In this document: positions 8,522-17,852 of the stretch, in pieces
Layout: every line of letters starts with the position of its first letter
Position numbering within the stretch: the first letter of the stretch is position 1
Assembly (NCBI GenBank): GCA_046269235.1
Contig: JBJZOS010000009.1
Location: 1-64,000 of the forward strand
DNA length: 64,000 nucleotides
Source of the DNA: Soonwooa sp032078105
GTDB lineage: Bacteria; Bacteroidota; Bacteroidia; Flavobacteriales; Weeksellaceae
Reading direction: 5' to 3'
Notes under the pieces: generated by a model
Databases searched by the model: none
Seen by the model: only the letters and a program-made list of their open reading frames with translations
What the model was told of the DNA's origin: nothing
Made by a program: the position numbers and the translations under genes

Positions 8522-9629
8522 GCGGTAAATTTAATAATTCCTTCCATTGTTTCATAACGCTGGCACAACTAAAACGCAACACATTATGTTTCGCATTTTT
8601 TTGTAATCTTTCACGCTCCGTTAAATTCCGCATAAGACTTTTAAGCTCCATAGAAAAAGATTCAACATCGTGATGCTTCACCAGATAGCCATCTTCGCCA
8701 TTATCAATAATGTTGCGAGGTCCATTCGGACAATCGTAACTCACTACTGGGAGACCAATCGATAAAGCTTCTAACAACACCATAGGAAAACATTCGGTTT
8801 CAGATGTCATCGCATAGATACTGTACTTCGTCATATCTTCTAGCATCTGCTCGGAACTTCCCTTGAAATTGATAACATCCTCCAATCCATTTTCACGAAT
8901 TTGAGATTCTAAAGCTGCTTGGGTTCCCAAATAATCTTCACCATAAATGTCCAACTGCCAATCTGGAAACTCAGCTTTTACAAACGACCAAGCTTTTATT
9001 AAATCTCCGAAATTTTTAACGGGAGATATACGTCCTGCTGCGACCACTTTTTTAGCATGTATATCCGCTGAAAGCGAAGATAATTCAACAGGATTAGGAA
9101 TCACTGCGGCATTACCCGTTTTAACATAGTTGGCTTCGTCAACATTCAACACAACAATATGATCATAGTGTTTCTCTACCCAATCGCTCAATTTATATTT
9201 TAATCTTTTTAGAAAGGATGCCGATTGCCTTTGTTCTTCCTCTTGATAACGGGAGCTGTGACGTTCTTTAATAAGTTTTGCATTTCCTTTAATAAAAGGC
9301 AACCAGTAATGATCAAAGTTAAAATTTGGAGAAATAATAACATCGGGCTTCAAACTTTCAAATAAAGCTTTTTGCTTTTGATAATGAAGTTTTACTTTCT
9401 TTAAATTTTTTATCGAAAAATAAGATTTTGTACGATCATAATCTACGCCTAGATCAAGCAATTTGATACGAGAATCCAACGCATAACGCGGTGGCAAATT
9501 CTTCTGCTCGGTGGTTAGCACATAGACCTCAACCTCTGGCAAATCTGCAAAATAATTAGCCTTCGTCACCATCACTTTTTCGATGCCGCCATGCAAATGG
9601 ATTTGGTCAGTATTGAAGATTATTTTCAT
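8514..9629 (-). CDS. glycosyltransferase family 4
   Basis: A 371-residue GT-B enzyme. The N-terminal half begins with a G-rich loop (FNTDQIHLHGGIEKVM), the C-terminal half has AAGRISPVKNF and the donor-binding block MVLLEALSIGLPVVSYDCPN with the ExxxxGxP pattern (near 285). It resembles retaining hexosyl- or N-acetylhexosaminyltransferases. Its closest relative in the window is the next gene upstream (9629-10711), with which it shares the arrangement SFDCPxGPxxII/NIIxxGxDG, suggesting an old duplication. It overlaps the polymerase gene by 8 bases. Confidence 0.93.
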   Translation of the reverse strand: MKIIFNTDQIHLHGGIEKVMVTKANYFADLPEVEVYVLTTEQKNLPPRYALDSRIKLLDLGVDYDRTKSYFSIKNLKKVKLHYQKQKALFESLKPDVIISPNFNFDHYWLPFIKGNAKLIKERHSSRYQEEEQRQSASFLKRLKYKLSDWVEKHYDHIVVLNVDEANYVKTGNAAVIPNPVELSSLSADIHAKKVVAAGRISPVKNFGDLIKAWSFVKAEFPDWQLDIYGEDYLGTQAALESQIRENGLEDVINFKGSSEQMLEDMTKYSIYAMTSETECFPMVLLEALSIGLPVVSYDCPNGPRNIIDNGEDGYLVKHHDVESFSMELKSLMRNLTERERLQKNAKHNVLRFSCASVMKQWKELLNLPHV

Positions 9630-10711
9630 TATTGTTTAATCAGTTCGTTAAACTTATCTTGCCAAAGCTTCATGATATTTTCAGGAAGATATTTCGTTAC
9701 TTTTAGCTTAGCTGTTCTTCCCATTTCTTTTCTTAGGATTTCGTCATCAATTAACTTCACAATACTTTCTTCAAAGACATCTTTGTTTTGATTTTCTACC
9801 AAAATACCATCAATACCATCGCTAATAATATCTCCAGGCCCCGAAGGACAATCGAAACTTATACAAGGTACGCCACACGCCATCGCCTCGATTAACACCA
9901 TACCAAAACCTTCGGATCTGGAAGGCAGAAGCATGATGGAAGATTTTAAATATTCTGCTTGAATATTTTTTGATGCTTGATGAAATTGGACTTTTTTTAA
10001 ATCTAAAGTTTCAGCCAACTTAACAAAAGTTTGGTCTTTATCTATTTTCCCAAATAGATGGAGCTGCCAATCGGGATATTTTTGTTCGATATTTTTCCAA
10101 ATGTAGAGCAAGCTATCAAAACCTTTATTGTACGAATGCGAGCCAACTGCAATCATCTTTTTTGACTGCAAATCGCTAGATTCTTTAGGATAAAAACTTA
10201 GCGGATTGGGAATAACAACCACATTTTTTGCTCTCCATTCCTCACGATTGGCTTTGGTTAAAACGACGAACGAATCAAATTTGGATGCTTGCATTTGCAT
10301 GAGTCGGCTCGACCATCGCCCCAAAAATCCTTTTTGTCTGTTGAGTTCTTGCGAAGAATGTCGCTCGTAAATCCATTTGGCTTTAGTCGTAATAAGACTT
10401 GGAAGAAAAAAACCTTTCAACCCATCGTCACAAACCAAGATAATGTCTGGCAGAACCTCATCTACCACCTTTTGAATACCATTTCGATAACTCAAAATAT
10501 AGGCAAAAGGATTCCCATTTACGGAAATTGAATGACATGTAATTTTTGAACTAAAGTCATAAAAAGGATTTTCGTGAGCTTTATTCAACACCAAAATATG
10601 AACCTCATAGCCCAATTGTTCTGCAAAATACGACGCTTTAATCGACAGCACTCTTTCGAGTCCGCCAGATCCATTGATGCCATTGGTGATGTAGAGGAGT
10701 TTTAAACCCAC
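9629..10711 (-). CDS. glycosyltransferase family 4
   Basis: A 360-residue GT-B enzyme. LYITNGINGSGGLERVLS holds the N-terminal glycine-rich loop, AVGSHSYNKGFD opens the nucleotide-binding half, and LIEAMACGVPCISFDCPSGP (about 270-290) is the donor-sugar block. Stop and start codons of this gene and the next share one base (TAATG). The first 13 or so codons of this gene are also found, truncated, at 11825-11760, a scar discussed separately. It likely adds a sugar to the repeat unit. Confidence 0.93.
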   Translation of the reverse strand: MGLKLLYITNGINGSGGLERVLSIKASYFAEQLGYEVHILVLNKAHENPFYDFSSKITCHSISVNGNPFAYILSYRNGIQKVVDEVLPDIILVCDDGLKGFFLPSLITTKAKWIYERHSSQELNRQKGFLGRWSSRLMQMQASKFDSFVVLTKANREEWRAKNVVVIPNPLSFYPKESSDLQSKKMIAVGSHSYNKGFDSLLYIWKNIEQKYPDWQLHLFGKIDKDQTFVKLAETLDLKKVQFHQASKNIQAEYLKSSIMLLPSRSEGFGMVLIEAMACGVPCISFDCPSGPGDIISDGIDGILVENQNKDVFEESIVKLIDDEILRKEMGRTAKLKVTKYLPENIMKLWQDKFNELIKQ

Positions 10712-11733
10712 TTATTTATTTTTTGATTAATAAAATTTACAATATAAGAACTTCCCAAGCATAATACAACCAATACCAAATAAATAACAATTGGATACTG
10801 AAAACTGTAGATAAATTCGGAAAAATAAATCATATAAAAAAACATGTGAATCAGCCAGATATTCGTGGCATGGGGTGTAAAAAAATCCAAAACTTTTAGA
10901 CCGCGGACAGGTAATTTTAATTGTAAAAAAGTAAAAATAAATGCCAATCCGGTAAAAGGGGCAATAACAAAATTGGGCACGAGACCATGCAGCACAATTA
11001 GTCCTATAATTCCAAGTAATCCCAAGGCATTAGGATATTGGATACCCTTTAGCTTTTGCGTTATTTTTTCGTGCCAGCGAAACTCTAAAGCGAATGCACC
11101 TAACATAAACTGAAACAAGGTACAAAAGTATAAAGCCATTTGATTTTGAAAATAATTGACAAGTGGTATCCCAGAAAGGCCTGGTAGATATACTCGAATA
11201 TAAAAGGCCATCATATAAATTAGCAATAAGACGCCTATATATAGGAACGGATTGTATCTTGTAAGAAGTCTAAACCAAAAACTACTTGTTAGTACGAAAA
11301 GCACATAGGTCGTAAAAAACCACCATGCACCATTATATGAAGGGTCTAACCCCGATGCATTAAGAATAAATTTCTGAAAACTTCCTGGGTAACCATCTTT
11401 TCCAATAATCCAACCCAAAATAACGGCAAATAAAATAAGTATAATCCAATAATTGATATATAGTTTTTTTATTCGAAGCTTATTATCTGCATAGTAGTTA
11501 GCAGACTTCGTCTTGAATTTGAAATACAATCCATAACCACTGACAAACGCAAAAATAGGTACGCAGGCATCACTAAACAAAGAAATATAATAGGACAAAG
11601 GTTTTACTCCTAGATATATCCAAGGTTGAAACAAAGCATGTTCTTCGCGATTGAATAGATGCAAGCATAGCATCATTAAAATAGCCAATGATTTGAGCTG
11701 GTTGGATTGTTGTGGGGTTATTGGCATATGCAA
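10702..11733 (-). CDS. membrane acyltransferase family 3
   Basis: A 343-residue polytopic membrane protein with about ten transmembrane segments. QLKSLAILMMLCLHLFNR carries the acyltransferase-3 histidine near the N-terminus, and a polar loop GKDGYPGSF follows. It probably acylates a sugar of the glycan, as does the second family member at 4322-5467. The start is uncertain between 11733 and 11727 because the sequence opens MHM. Its 3' end overlaps the next GT4 gene by 10 bases, while its 5' side holds a truncated copy of the start of that same GT4 gene. Confidence 0.87.
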   Translation of the reverse strand: MHMPITPQQSNQLKSLAILMMLCLHLFNREEHALFQPWIYLGVKPLSYYISLFSDACVPIFAFVSGYGLYFKFKTKSANYYADNKLRIKKLYINYWIILILFAVILGWIIGKDGYPGSFQKFILNASGLDPSYNGAWWFFTTYVLFVLTSSFWFRLLTRYNPFLYIGVLLLIYMMAFYIRVYLPGLSGIPLVNYFQNQMALYFCTLFQFMLGAFALEFRWHEKITQKLKGIQYPNALGLLGIIGLIVLHGLVPNFVIAPFTGLAFIFTFLQLKLPVRGLKVLDFFTPHATNIWLIHMFFYMIYFSEFIYSFQYPIVIYLVLVVLCLGSSYIVNFINQKINKWV

Positions 11734-11759
11734 GATGCAAATATTTTATGTTTGAAATT

Positions 11760-11825
11760 CTAGTATAAGTAAAGTGTTTTATTAATTCGTCCGCCCCATC
11801 CATTGGTGATGTAGAGGAGTTTCAT
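11760..11825 (-). pseudogene. truncated 5' end of a GT4 glycosyltransferase gene (scar)
   Basis: The minus strand reads MKLLYITNGWGGRINKTLYL and stops after 21 codons. MKLLYITNG is nearly the same as the start of the GT4 gene at 10711 (LKLLYITNG), and the DNA around 11797-11822 closely matches that at 10682-10703. It lies 4 nt after the nitroreductase stop, where an intact glycosyltransferase gene would be expected. It marks recombination that brought in, or left behind, the acyltransferase gene now between the two copies. Confidence 0.75.
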
Positions 11826-11829
11826 AGTT

Positions 11830-12789
11830 TTAAATGTGTAATTTCAAAATTTCAGAATTATTTTTTCTATGTGACATAGCTACTTTTGTATTATTGTTAA
11901 AGTGTCCTACACCAATCATCATAATTAATCTTTCAGACTCCTCTATTCTAGCTTCTTTTTTTATTTGTTTCTCTTTTATATATGGCACACATAAATTCAA
12001 ACAACAACTACCTAACTCTAAACTATGTAATGCTAAAATTAAATTCATTGAAAATAAACCACCATCTATAAATATTTGATTACTTTCATGTTTAGTAAAA
12101 GATTTAGAATCTGAGGTTACGATTAACAGTTTATTAATACAGTGCCCAAATCCATTATTACCATCTTGAAGTCTTAATAATTGTTGAGAATCTTCTGGGT
12201 TATATAAATGCACTTTCCATGACTGTCTATTACAGACCGAAGGGGAAAATTTCGCTATTTCAACAGCTTTTAAAATAAGATCATTACTAACTTCTACGTT
12301 ATTAAATATACGAATACTTGATCGATTTTTAACAAATAATTCATATTCTGGAAAGTAAGTAGGATTTATTAATTTAATTCCACCATTATTATTTGTATTA
12401 TGCTTATCTATAAATTGAACTATTGATTTATATAAATCTGAATTAGCTAATTCAAATTCTTTATTATAATTTAAGTAAGAATGTAATGCACTAGCAATAG
12501 TTTTTAATAAATCAGAAGTTCCAAATTTATTATGGTATTCTTCTGAGATTTTTATCAATTTATTTATTTTTTCAATACCAAAATTTTTTCTTGTTTTAGG
12601 AAGTGCTAATCCTTTTTCTAAGATATGGTATTGCTTAGTTAAATAAGCTTCATAATTTTGCTTTGTTTTTAATTTATTATGAAATGAGTGTTTGAAAAAC
12701 AATTTTAGGTCATAAAACTTATTTAAAACTTCACCAACACTGGTCTGCCAAAATATTATTGCATAAAACTTAGCTCTAATTTTATTCAT
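11830..12789 (-). CDS. nitroreductase-family protein in polysaccharide operon
   Basis: A 319-residue protein. After an unusual N-terminal region of about 150 residues (FYDLKLFFKHSFHNK, QYHILEKGLALP) comes a nitroreductase fold: NRSSIRIF, then SPSVCNRQSWKVHLY, the FMN-contacting region, and LIMMIGVGH near the end. Nitroreductases use FMN and NAD(P)H. I recall members of this subfamily beside polysaccharide pyruvyltransferases, but the reaction in glycan assembly is not known to me. It overlaps the pyruvyltransferase gene by 8 bases, so the two are probably coexpressed. Confidence 0.82.
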   Translation of the reverse strand: MNKIRAKFYAIIFWQTSVGEVLNKFYDLKLFFKHSFHNKLKTKQNYEAYLTKQYHILEKGLALPKTRKNFGIEKINKLIKISEEYHNKFGTSDLLKTIASALHSYLNYNKEFELANSDLYKSIVQFIDKHNTNNNGGIKLINPTYFPEYELFVKNRSSIRIFNNVEVSNDLILKAVEIAKFSPSVCNRQSWKVHLYNPEDSQQLLRLQDGNNGFGHCINKLLIVTSDSKSFTKHESNQIFIDGGLFSMNLILALHSLELGSCCLNLCVPYIKEKQIKKEARIEESERLIMMIGVGHFNNNTKVAMSHRKNNSEILKLHI

Positions 12790-13876
12790 TCGATAAACTA
12801 TTTAATAAAAACTCTTTAGAGAGTTTTTTTGATTTTTCAACATATTTATTAATCACTCCATAGTCTAAGCTTTCAAGTTTAGTATAACTTTCAAAACTAT
12901 CAATTAAATTATTCAAATGAAATAAATTTGTAATATCTCTCATTCGAGTATTGATTTTTTCCTGGCGATTGACTAAAATGAATTCTTTTTGGAAAATAAT
13001 AGAAAATGCTACTGAATGAAAGGAATTTGTCAAGTTCATCTTTGATTGAGAAACTAAACTTAAAAATTTTTCAGGGCCTTCTAACCAAAAGTTTTCGTCA
13101 GCATAATCTATATTTTGGTTCAGCGTATAGATTTTCCATCCTTTTTCTTTCTTTAAACTTAATGCCATTTCTTTGATTAAGGGATTGGAGTCGAAATCAT
13201 AAACAAATGTAAAGTTTTCATTAATAGGATGTACAAATTCTTCCCAATGCTCTTTATCTAATAAGAATACTGGATCTAACACCTGTACAGCATTATTTAT
13301 TCCTAATTCGTTCAATATTCGAACGCCTGAAGTTTCCCGCACGCCTACGGCATCTAATCGTTCTACATTCTCTTTGACTAATTTTTTTACACTTTCTTCC
13401 AATTCATCAATGGCAAAAGAAGCAGCGTAAGAAATTTTCTTTTTTGAATCGGGGACGAAGTTTAAATAGAAAGCAGGATCTTTTCCGTTTTGGAAAAAGG
13501 AATTCCAAATCTGGTCGCTACCACATATAAACGCATCTGCTTCTGGCAAATTATTTTTTAGTTCCTCATTAGTTGTATATTTTGTAGAATCTGTCGGAAT
13601 GTATTTTTGATGAAATTGATCAAAATTATGTTTTCGTTTCAGCGCCTTCAGGCGTTTTGGTAATTTTGCCAAAAGATAGGCTTGCTTTAACAATGGCAAA
13701 TTAAATTTTGGATTGCTAATGCCCCACAGATTAAAATGTTGCGACAGATAATCTGGCTTGTAATGAATTACTTGTGCATCATGCCCTTCGTCATTCAAAA
13801 AACGTAATAACGCGTACTCCTGCAAAGAGGCGCCGTGGTTATAAACTTCGTGACAAGTGATGGTTTTTATCTTCAT
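12782..13876 (-). CDS. polysaccharide pyruvyl transferase family protein
   Basis: A 364-residue soluble protein of the CsaB/WcaK-like superfamily. Features are ITCHEVYNHGASLQEYALLR at the N-terminus (the NxGA-type nucleotide loop), AFICGSDQIWN (GSDQIWN is a strong family signature), and a late NSFHSVAFSIIF segment with the conserved H. The family transfers pyruvyl from phosphoenolpyruvate to sugars as a ketal, although many GSDQIW-type members have untested activity. Overlaps with both neighbours (8 and 4 bases) tie it to the nitroreductase and flippase. Confidence 0.9.
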   Translation of the reverse strand: MKIKTITCHEVYNHGASLQEYALLRFLNDEGHDAQVIHYKPDYLSQHFNLWGISNPKFNLPLLKQAYLLAKLPKRLKALKRKHNFDQFHQKYIPTDSTKYTTNEELKNNLPEADAFICGSDQIWNSFFQNGKDPAFYLNFVPDSKKKISYAASFAIDELEESVKKLVKENVERLDAVGVRETSGVRILNELGINNAVQVLDPVFLLDKEHWEEFVHPINENFTFVYDFDSNPLIKEMALSLKKEKGWKIYTLNQNIDYADENFWLEGPEKFLSLVSQSKMNLTNSFHSVAFSIIFQKEFILVNRQEKINTRMRDITNLFHLNNLIDSFESYTKLESLDYGVINKYVEKSKKLSKEFLLNSLSNE

Positions 13877-15372
13877 GATTTTAATCTAAAAATGATTGCT
13901 TTTGTGGATTTATCCAGAACAAAAAAATAACTTAGTGCTAAATAAATCAACACAAATAAAACAACTCCGCAAGAGAGCAATAACCAAGAGTCCAACTGAA
14001 AGTTTTGTAGTATAAAGCTTCCTATTATTAATAATATAGCTAACAATAGTGTTGGCATTACAAAGACCTCTTTAAAAAACTGATAAATGTTTAATCCAAA
14101 TACTTTTCTATAGTACCATGTTGTAATTATAGAGTTTATGAACATAGCAATGACTAATGGAATGATCATACCATACATGCCATATTTTTTAGAAAGGAAA
14201 AATCCAAGAGCAACACTTATTGTCAAAGTAATAAGACTTAATATTGATTTGAATCTGTTTTTCTTCTTGGCTTCTAATATAGAATTTCCAAATGCCTGAA
14301 CCAAAGGAAGTGTCATAGAAATCATAATTAATACAGCTATAAACCAAGCGTCTTGATAAGTTTTTCCCACCCACAGCTTTATGAAACTAATGCCAAATAA
14401 AATAAATCCCCCCAATATCATATACAAGATTAAAACATTGATTCGTCCAATTTTAATCATTTCCTGTGTATAGAGTTTGGGGTCGTCATTGCTGACAGAC
14501 ATTTTGGTTGCTTTAGGCAATAAAACTGTATTAATAGCACCAGCAAAAGCACCATAATAACCTCCTAACATGACACCTACGCCAAAAATGGCTACGGTTA
14601 TGGTGTCGGTTGTTATTCCTAAAATAGTCTGACCAGAATACCATTGCAATCGATAGGCAATGGCAAAGAGAAAAATCCAAATGGAGTAAGAAAAAATATC
14701 TTTTATTAGTCCTAAATCAAGTTTATCTAATTTAAATTTCACTTTTAAAACATTGAACACATAAAAAATTGTTGTACCAACAATTGCTAAATTAAGTAAG
14801 GTATCAATCCATATTATGGTAATTGCATATTGATACTGAGCCAACACAACAACAATTAATAATGCTCTTGAAATATATTTTATGATATTCAAAAACCTAG
14901 GAAAAACAAATCTTTCATAGGCATTGCATATTGCTTCAAAAGTTCCTCCTGGGAGAGTAATCGCTAGATTACAAATCAGTAGGATCAACATTGGTTTGGC
15001 TCCTTCAATTTCCTGTATGGTTAATGAACTTTTAAATATCGAATTTATATTTAAATAAAGCATTGCTCCAATCAGCAACACTAAAATGGATATCCCTACA
15101 TATATCAACATAATAGAACCAAGGAAATTAGATTCTTCTTCTTTTTTCTTTTCTGCTCGATATTTAGCAACATACCGTATAACTGTATTGTTCAATCCTA
15201 AGTTTAGAATTGATATTTGTGCTACTAATGCTCCAATCAAGGTATAAAGTCCGTATTCTGAATTGCCCAAGCTTCTGATAATAAAGGGCGTCAATACTAG
15301 GCCGACAATATTGGTCAAGAAAATGGTAATGTAAGAGAGTATTGCTCCTTTTTTTAATTGGCTCATTTGCAA
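13873..15372 (-). CDS. oligosaccharide flippase (Wzx-like, MATE/MOP fold)
   Basis: A 499-residue membrane protein with about 14 hydrophobic segments, the usual size of the polysaccharide exporter family. The N-terminus (GAILSYITIFLTNIVGLVLT, IIRSLGNSEYGLYTLI) is typical. It should move the undecaprenyl-linked repeat unit across the inner membrane for polymerisation by the EpsG-like protein. Upstream lies a 150-bp gap after wzc, the largest in the operon, which may hold an internal promoter; I see only a weak -7 candidate there. Confidence 0.92.
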   Translation of the reverse strand: MQMSQLKKGAILSYITIFLTNIVGLVLTPFIIRSLGNSEYGLYTLIGALVAQISILNLGLNNTVIRYVAKYRAEKKKEEESNFLGSIMLIYVGISILVLLIGAMLYLNINSIFKSSLTIQEIEGAKPMLILLICNLAITLPGGTFEAICNAYERFVFPRFLNIIKYISRALLIVVVLAQYQYAITIIWIDTLLNLAIVGTTIFYVFNVLKVKFKLDKLDLGLIKDIFSYSIWIFLFAIAYRLQWYSGQTILGITTDTITVAIFGVGVMLGGYYGAFAGAINTVLLPKATKMSVSNDDPKLYTQEMIKIGRINVLILYMILGGFILFGISFIKLWVGKTYQDAWFIAVLIMISMTLPLVQAFGNSILEAKKKNRFKSILSLITLTISVALGFFLSKKYGMYGMIIPLVIAMFINSIITTWYYRKVFGLNIYQFFKEVFVMPTLLLAILLIIGSFILQNFQLDSWLLLSCGVVLFVLIYLALSYFFVLDKSTKAIIFRLKS

Positions 15373-15522
15373 TATCTATTTCTATTAGGCTAGTTCTAAA
15401 AACTTATTTTTTTAAAAAATTTAAAGTACAAAATATACTATTTTTAGCTATGGTTTTATTGGCAGATAAATTAAAATGGGTTTATTGCTATATAAAAGTA
15501 ACGCCTTAAGAAAGTACAAGCA

Positions 15523-17847
15523 TTATTTCTTAAAAAATGATTTTTTCGATTCCATATTATAATACCCATAGCCATATTTATTCCCATAACGGGAAAACTC
15601 GGGTTTTACATTATTAAGAACAAAAGACAACTTGTCGATATGATGTTCTTTGATAAAGCTATCTGCAAAATGCAACATGCTTCTATCGGTATAAGCTGCT
15701 TTCGCCACGTAGAGTACAAGATCTGCTGACTCAATAAGATGCATGGTATCGGACACCAGCATAACAGGGGCTGAGTCCAGGATGATGTATTGATAATGTA
15801 GCTTTAGTGTATCAATCATCTCATCAAATTTAGCCATATCCAACAAGTCATTAGGATTAGGGGCTTTGGCACCACTAAACATCACATCTAGATTGGGCGA
15901 CAATGTGGTAGTCGAAATATAAGCTGTCACATCGGTATCGTTACTCACCAAATAGTCTGTAAGACCTTGTTTAGATTTTGTCATAAAACGTTGTAACTGG
16001 GGATTCCTTATATCTGCCCCGATAATCAACACCTTAGAATTACCCGCCAGACTCATCGCCAGATTCATCGAGATCGTCGTCTTCCCTTCGCCTTTGACAG
16101 AAGAGGTCACCAAGATAACAGGCGCACCTTCTGGCTTTTTAACTTTTAACACATATTTCAGATTAGATGACAATATTCTAAATGACTCAGCAAATACCGA
16201 AAAGTCATTGTTACCAATAAGCTCATCAACTGCAGTGTGTACGGGGATTTCGCCCACCACACTAACATCATCAACCAGCTTAGTAATATCATCTTTGGTA
16301 TAGACTTTATTATCTAACAGGATGCGTAGTGCCGCAATAGCAAGTGCGAGTATTAAACCTAAAGCGGTTGCTCCCCAAATAATCATTTGCGCTTTTGGCG
16401 CTACGACGCCTGTGGTATAAGGAGGATTGATGACTTTAGCTTTTGGTAGCGCCACGGCGAGGTTGATAGCGTTTTCTTCACGCTTTTGTAATAAGAATAA
16501 GTAAAGTGCTTCTTTTAAGTTCTGTTGTCTGTCAATACTACGAAATAGTTTCTCCTGCGTTGGGTAACGATCGATCTTACTTTTATCATTGTTAATATCA
16601 CCTTGCAATCTCGATATATTATCTTGCAAAGTTCTGCGTACATCACCCAGGTTACTACGGATCGCATCTTTGAGTCCCGCAATACGCTTGTTCATTTCGA
16701 TGACTGCAGGGTTGGCATTGGTCGCTTGTTTTAAGACACGGTTACGTGTTAACACCAACTCGTTATACTGAGAGATCTGTGTATCGATAGATCCTGCTAA
16801 GCCTAGTCCTGTCGGCAACAAATTGGCAGAACTGCTATTGGCTAAATTGTATACTGAGGTCACCAAGTCCAACTGTGTGGCATAGCCTAAGACTTCTTTA
16901 GTATTAGCATTAACATTGGTAAGTGCCAATTGCGCTTGTGTGGCTAAGTCGGTAATTTGGTATTCTCTTTTAACACCTTCTTTTTGATTCTCGATGCCCG
17001 CAAGTTCATCAGTAATGATTTTTAAACGGCCGTCAATAAAATCGGCGGTAAACTGTGATTCTTGATTTTTATCTTTAATACCTTCTTTGTTGTAAACCTC
17101 TACCAGTTCTTTAAGGATGGCTTCGGATTTTTTATAAGTAGGACTTAGCATACTGATGTCCATCAAAAGGCTTTTGTAGATACTCACCGTCAAAGCTCCT
17201 TCTAATCCTGCCACAACATTCTTGGGATTAGAAAATACGACTTTTAGATTCTGAATAGACTGATGAACGGGTGTTTTCTCGAAAATGACTTTTCCAAAAC
17301 CAAGGTCTATCAAAGTGCCGAACTGGTATTTTTTAAGATTGCTACCATCAGCAGACGACAAACTGAAAGAATTACCCGACTTCGAGTCCAAAATAAAACT
17401 AGCACCTCCAAATTGATCAGGATTGCTAAGCTCTACAACATGAGCACGAACAGGAAGTTCATTATAATATTCAACTTCTTTGATCTTGCCTACCGAGTAA
17501 TATTTGACATCAAGATTTAGATTTTTAACAACCTGACCAAGTATCGGTTTAGAAACCAACACGACCGTCTCCGCATCCAATTCGTCATCAGAAACGCCAA
17601 CGCCAAGATTCTTGAGGTCGTTAAGGGCTTGCGTCGTTGCACGTCCCGATGATGGCTCGAACTTCAGTGTGGTTTTACTAAAATATTGCGGTTGACTGTA
17701 TCGTATATAGATTTTTGCTGCGATATAGAACAGCAAAGGAAGAATGATAAATAGTGGCCACAATTTTCGAATTTTGTTAAGCTCTTTTTTAATATCAATC
17801 TTCGTTTTTTTTTGAGAATGATGGGGTGATGAATCTAGTAACTCCAT
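15523..17847 (-). CDS. wzc: polysaccharide biosynthesis tyrosine autokinase (Wzc-like)
   Basis: A 774-residue co-polymerase and BY-kinase. Residues 1-60 include a first membrane segment, followed by a Wzz domain with long coiled coils (about 250-450), a second membrane segment (MIIWGATALGLILALAIAAL), and a C-terminal kinase: Walker A SSVKGEGKTT (about 584), Walker A' VLIIGADIRNPQL (about 606), Walker B YIILDSAPV (about 689). The tail YGNKYGYGYYNME is the tyrosine cluster that is autophosphorylated. It controls chain length and export with the Wza-type protein whose gene ends 5 bp upstream. Confidence 0.95.
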   Translation of the reverse strand: MELLDSSPHHSQKKTKIDIKKELNKIRKLWPLFIILPLLFYIAAKIYIRYSQPQYFSKTTLKFEPSSGRATTQALNDLKNLGVGVSDDELDAETVVLVSKPILGQVVKNLNLDVKYYSVGKIKEVEYYNELPVRAHVVELSNPDQFGGASFILDSKSGNSFSLSSADGSNLKKYQFGTLIDLGFGKVIFEKTPVHQSIQNLKVVFSNPKNVVAGLEGALTVSIYKSLLMDISMLSPTYKKSEAILKELVEVYNKEGIKDKNQESQFTADFIDGRLKIITDELAGIENQKEGVKREYQITDLATQAQLALTNVNANTKEVLGYATQLDLVTSVYNLANSSSANLLPTGLGLAGSIDTQISQYNELVLTRNRVLKQATNANPAVIEMNKRIAGLKDAIRSNLGDVRRTLQDNISRLQGDINNDKSKIDRYPTQEKLFRSIDRQQNLKEALYLFLLQKREENAINLAVALPKAKVINPPYTTGVVAPKAQMIIWGATALGLILALAIAALRILLDNKVYTKDDITKLVDDVSVVGEIPVHTAVDELIGNNDFSVFAESFRILSSNLKYVLKVKKPEGAPVILVTSSVKGEGKTTISMNLAMSLAGNSKVLIIGADIRNPQLQRFMTKSKQGLTDYLVSNDTDVTAYISTTTLSPNLDVMFSGAKAPNPNDLLDMAKFDEMIDTLKLHYQYIILDSAPVMLVSDTMHLIESADLVLYVAKAAYTDRSMLHFADSFIKEHHIDKLSFVLNNVKPEFSRYGNKYGYGYYNMESKKSFFKK

Positions 17848-17852
17848 GAGAT

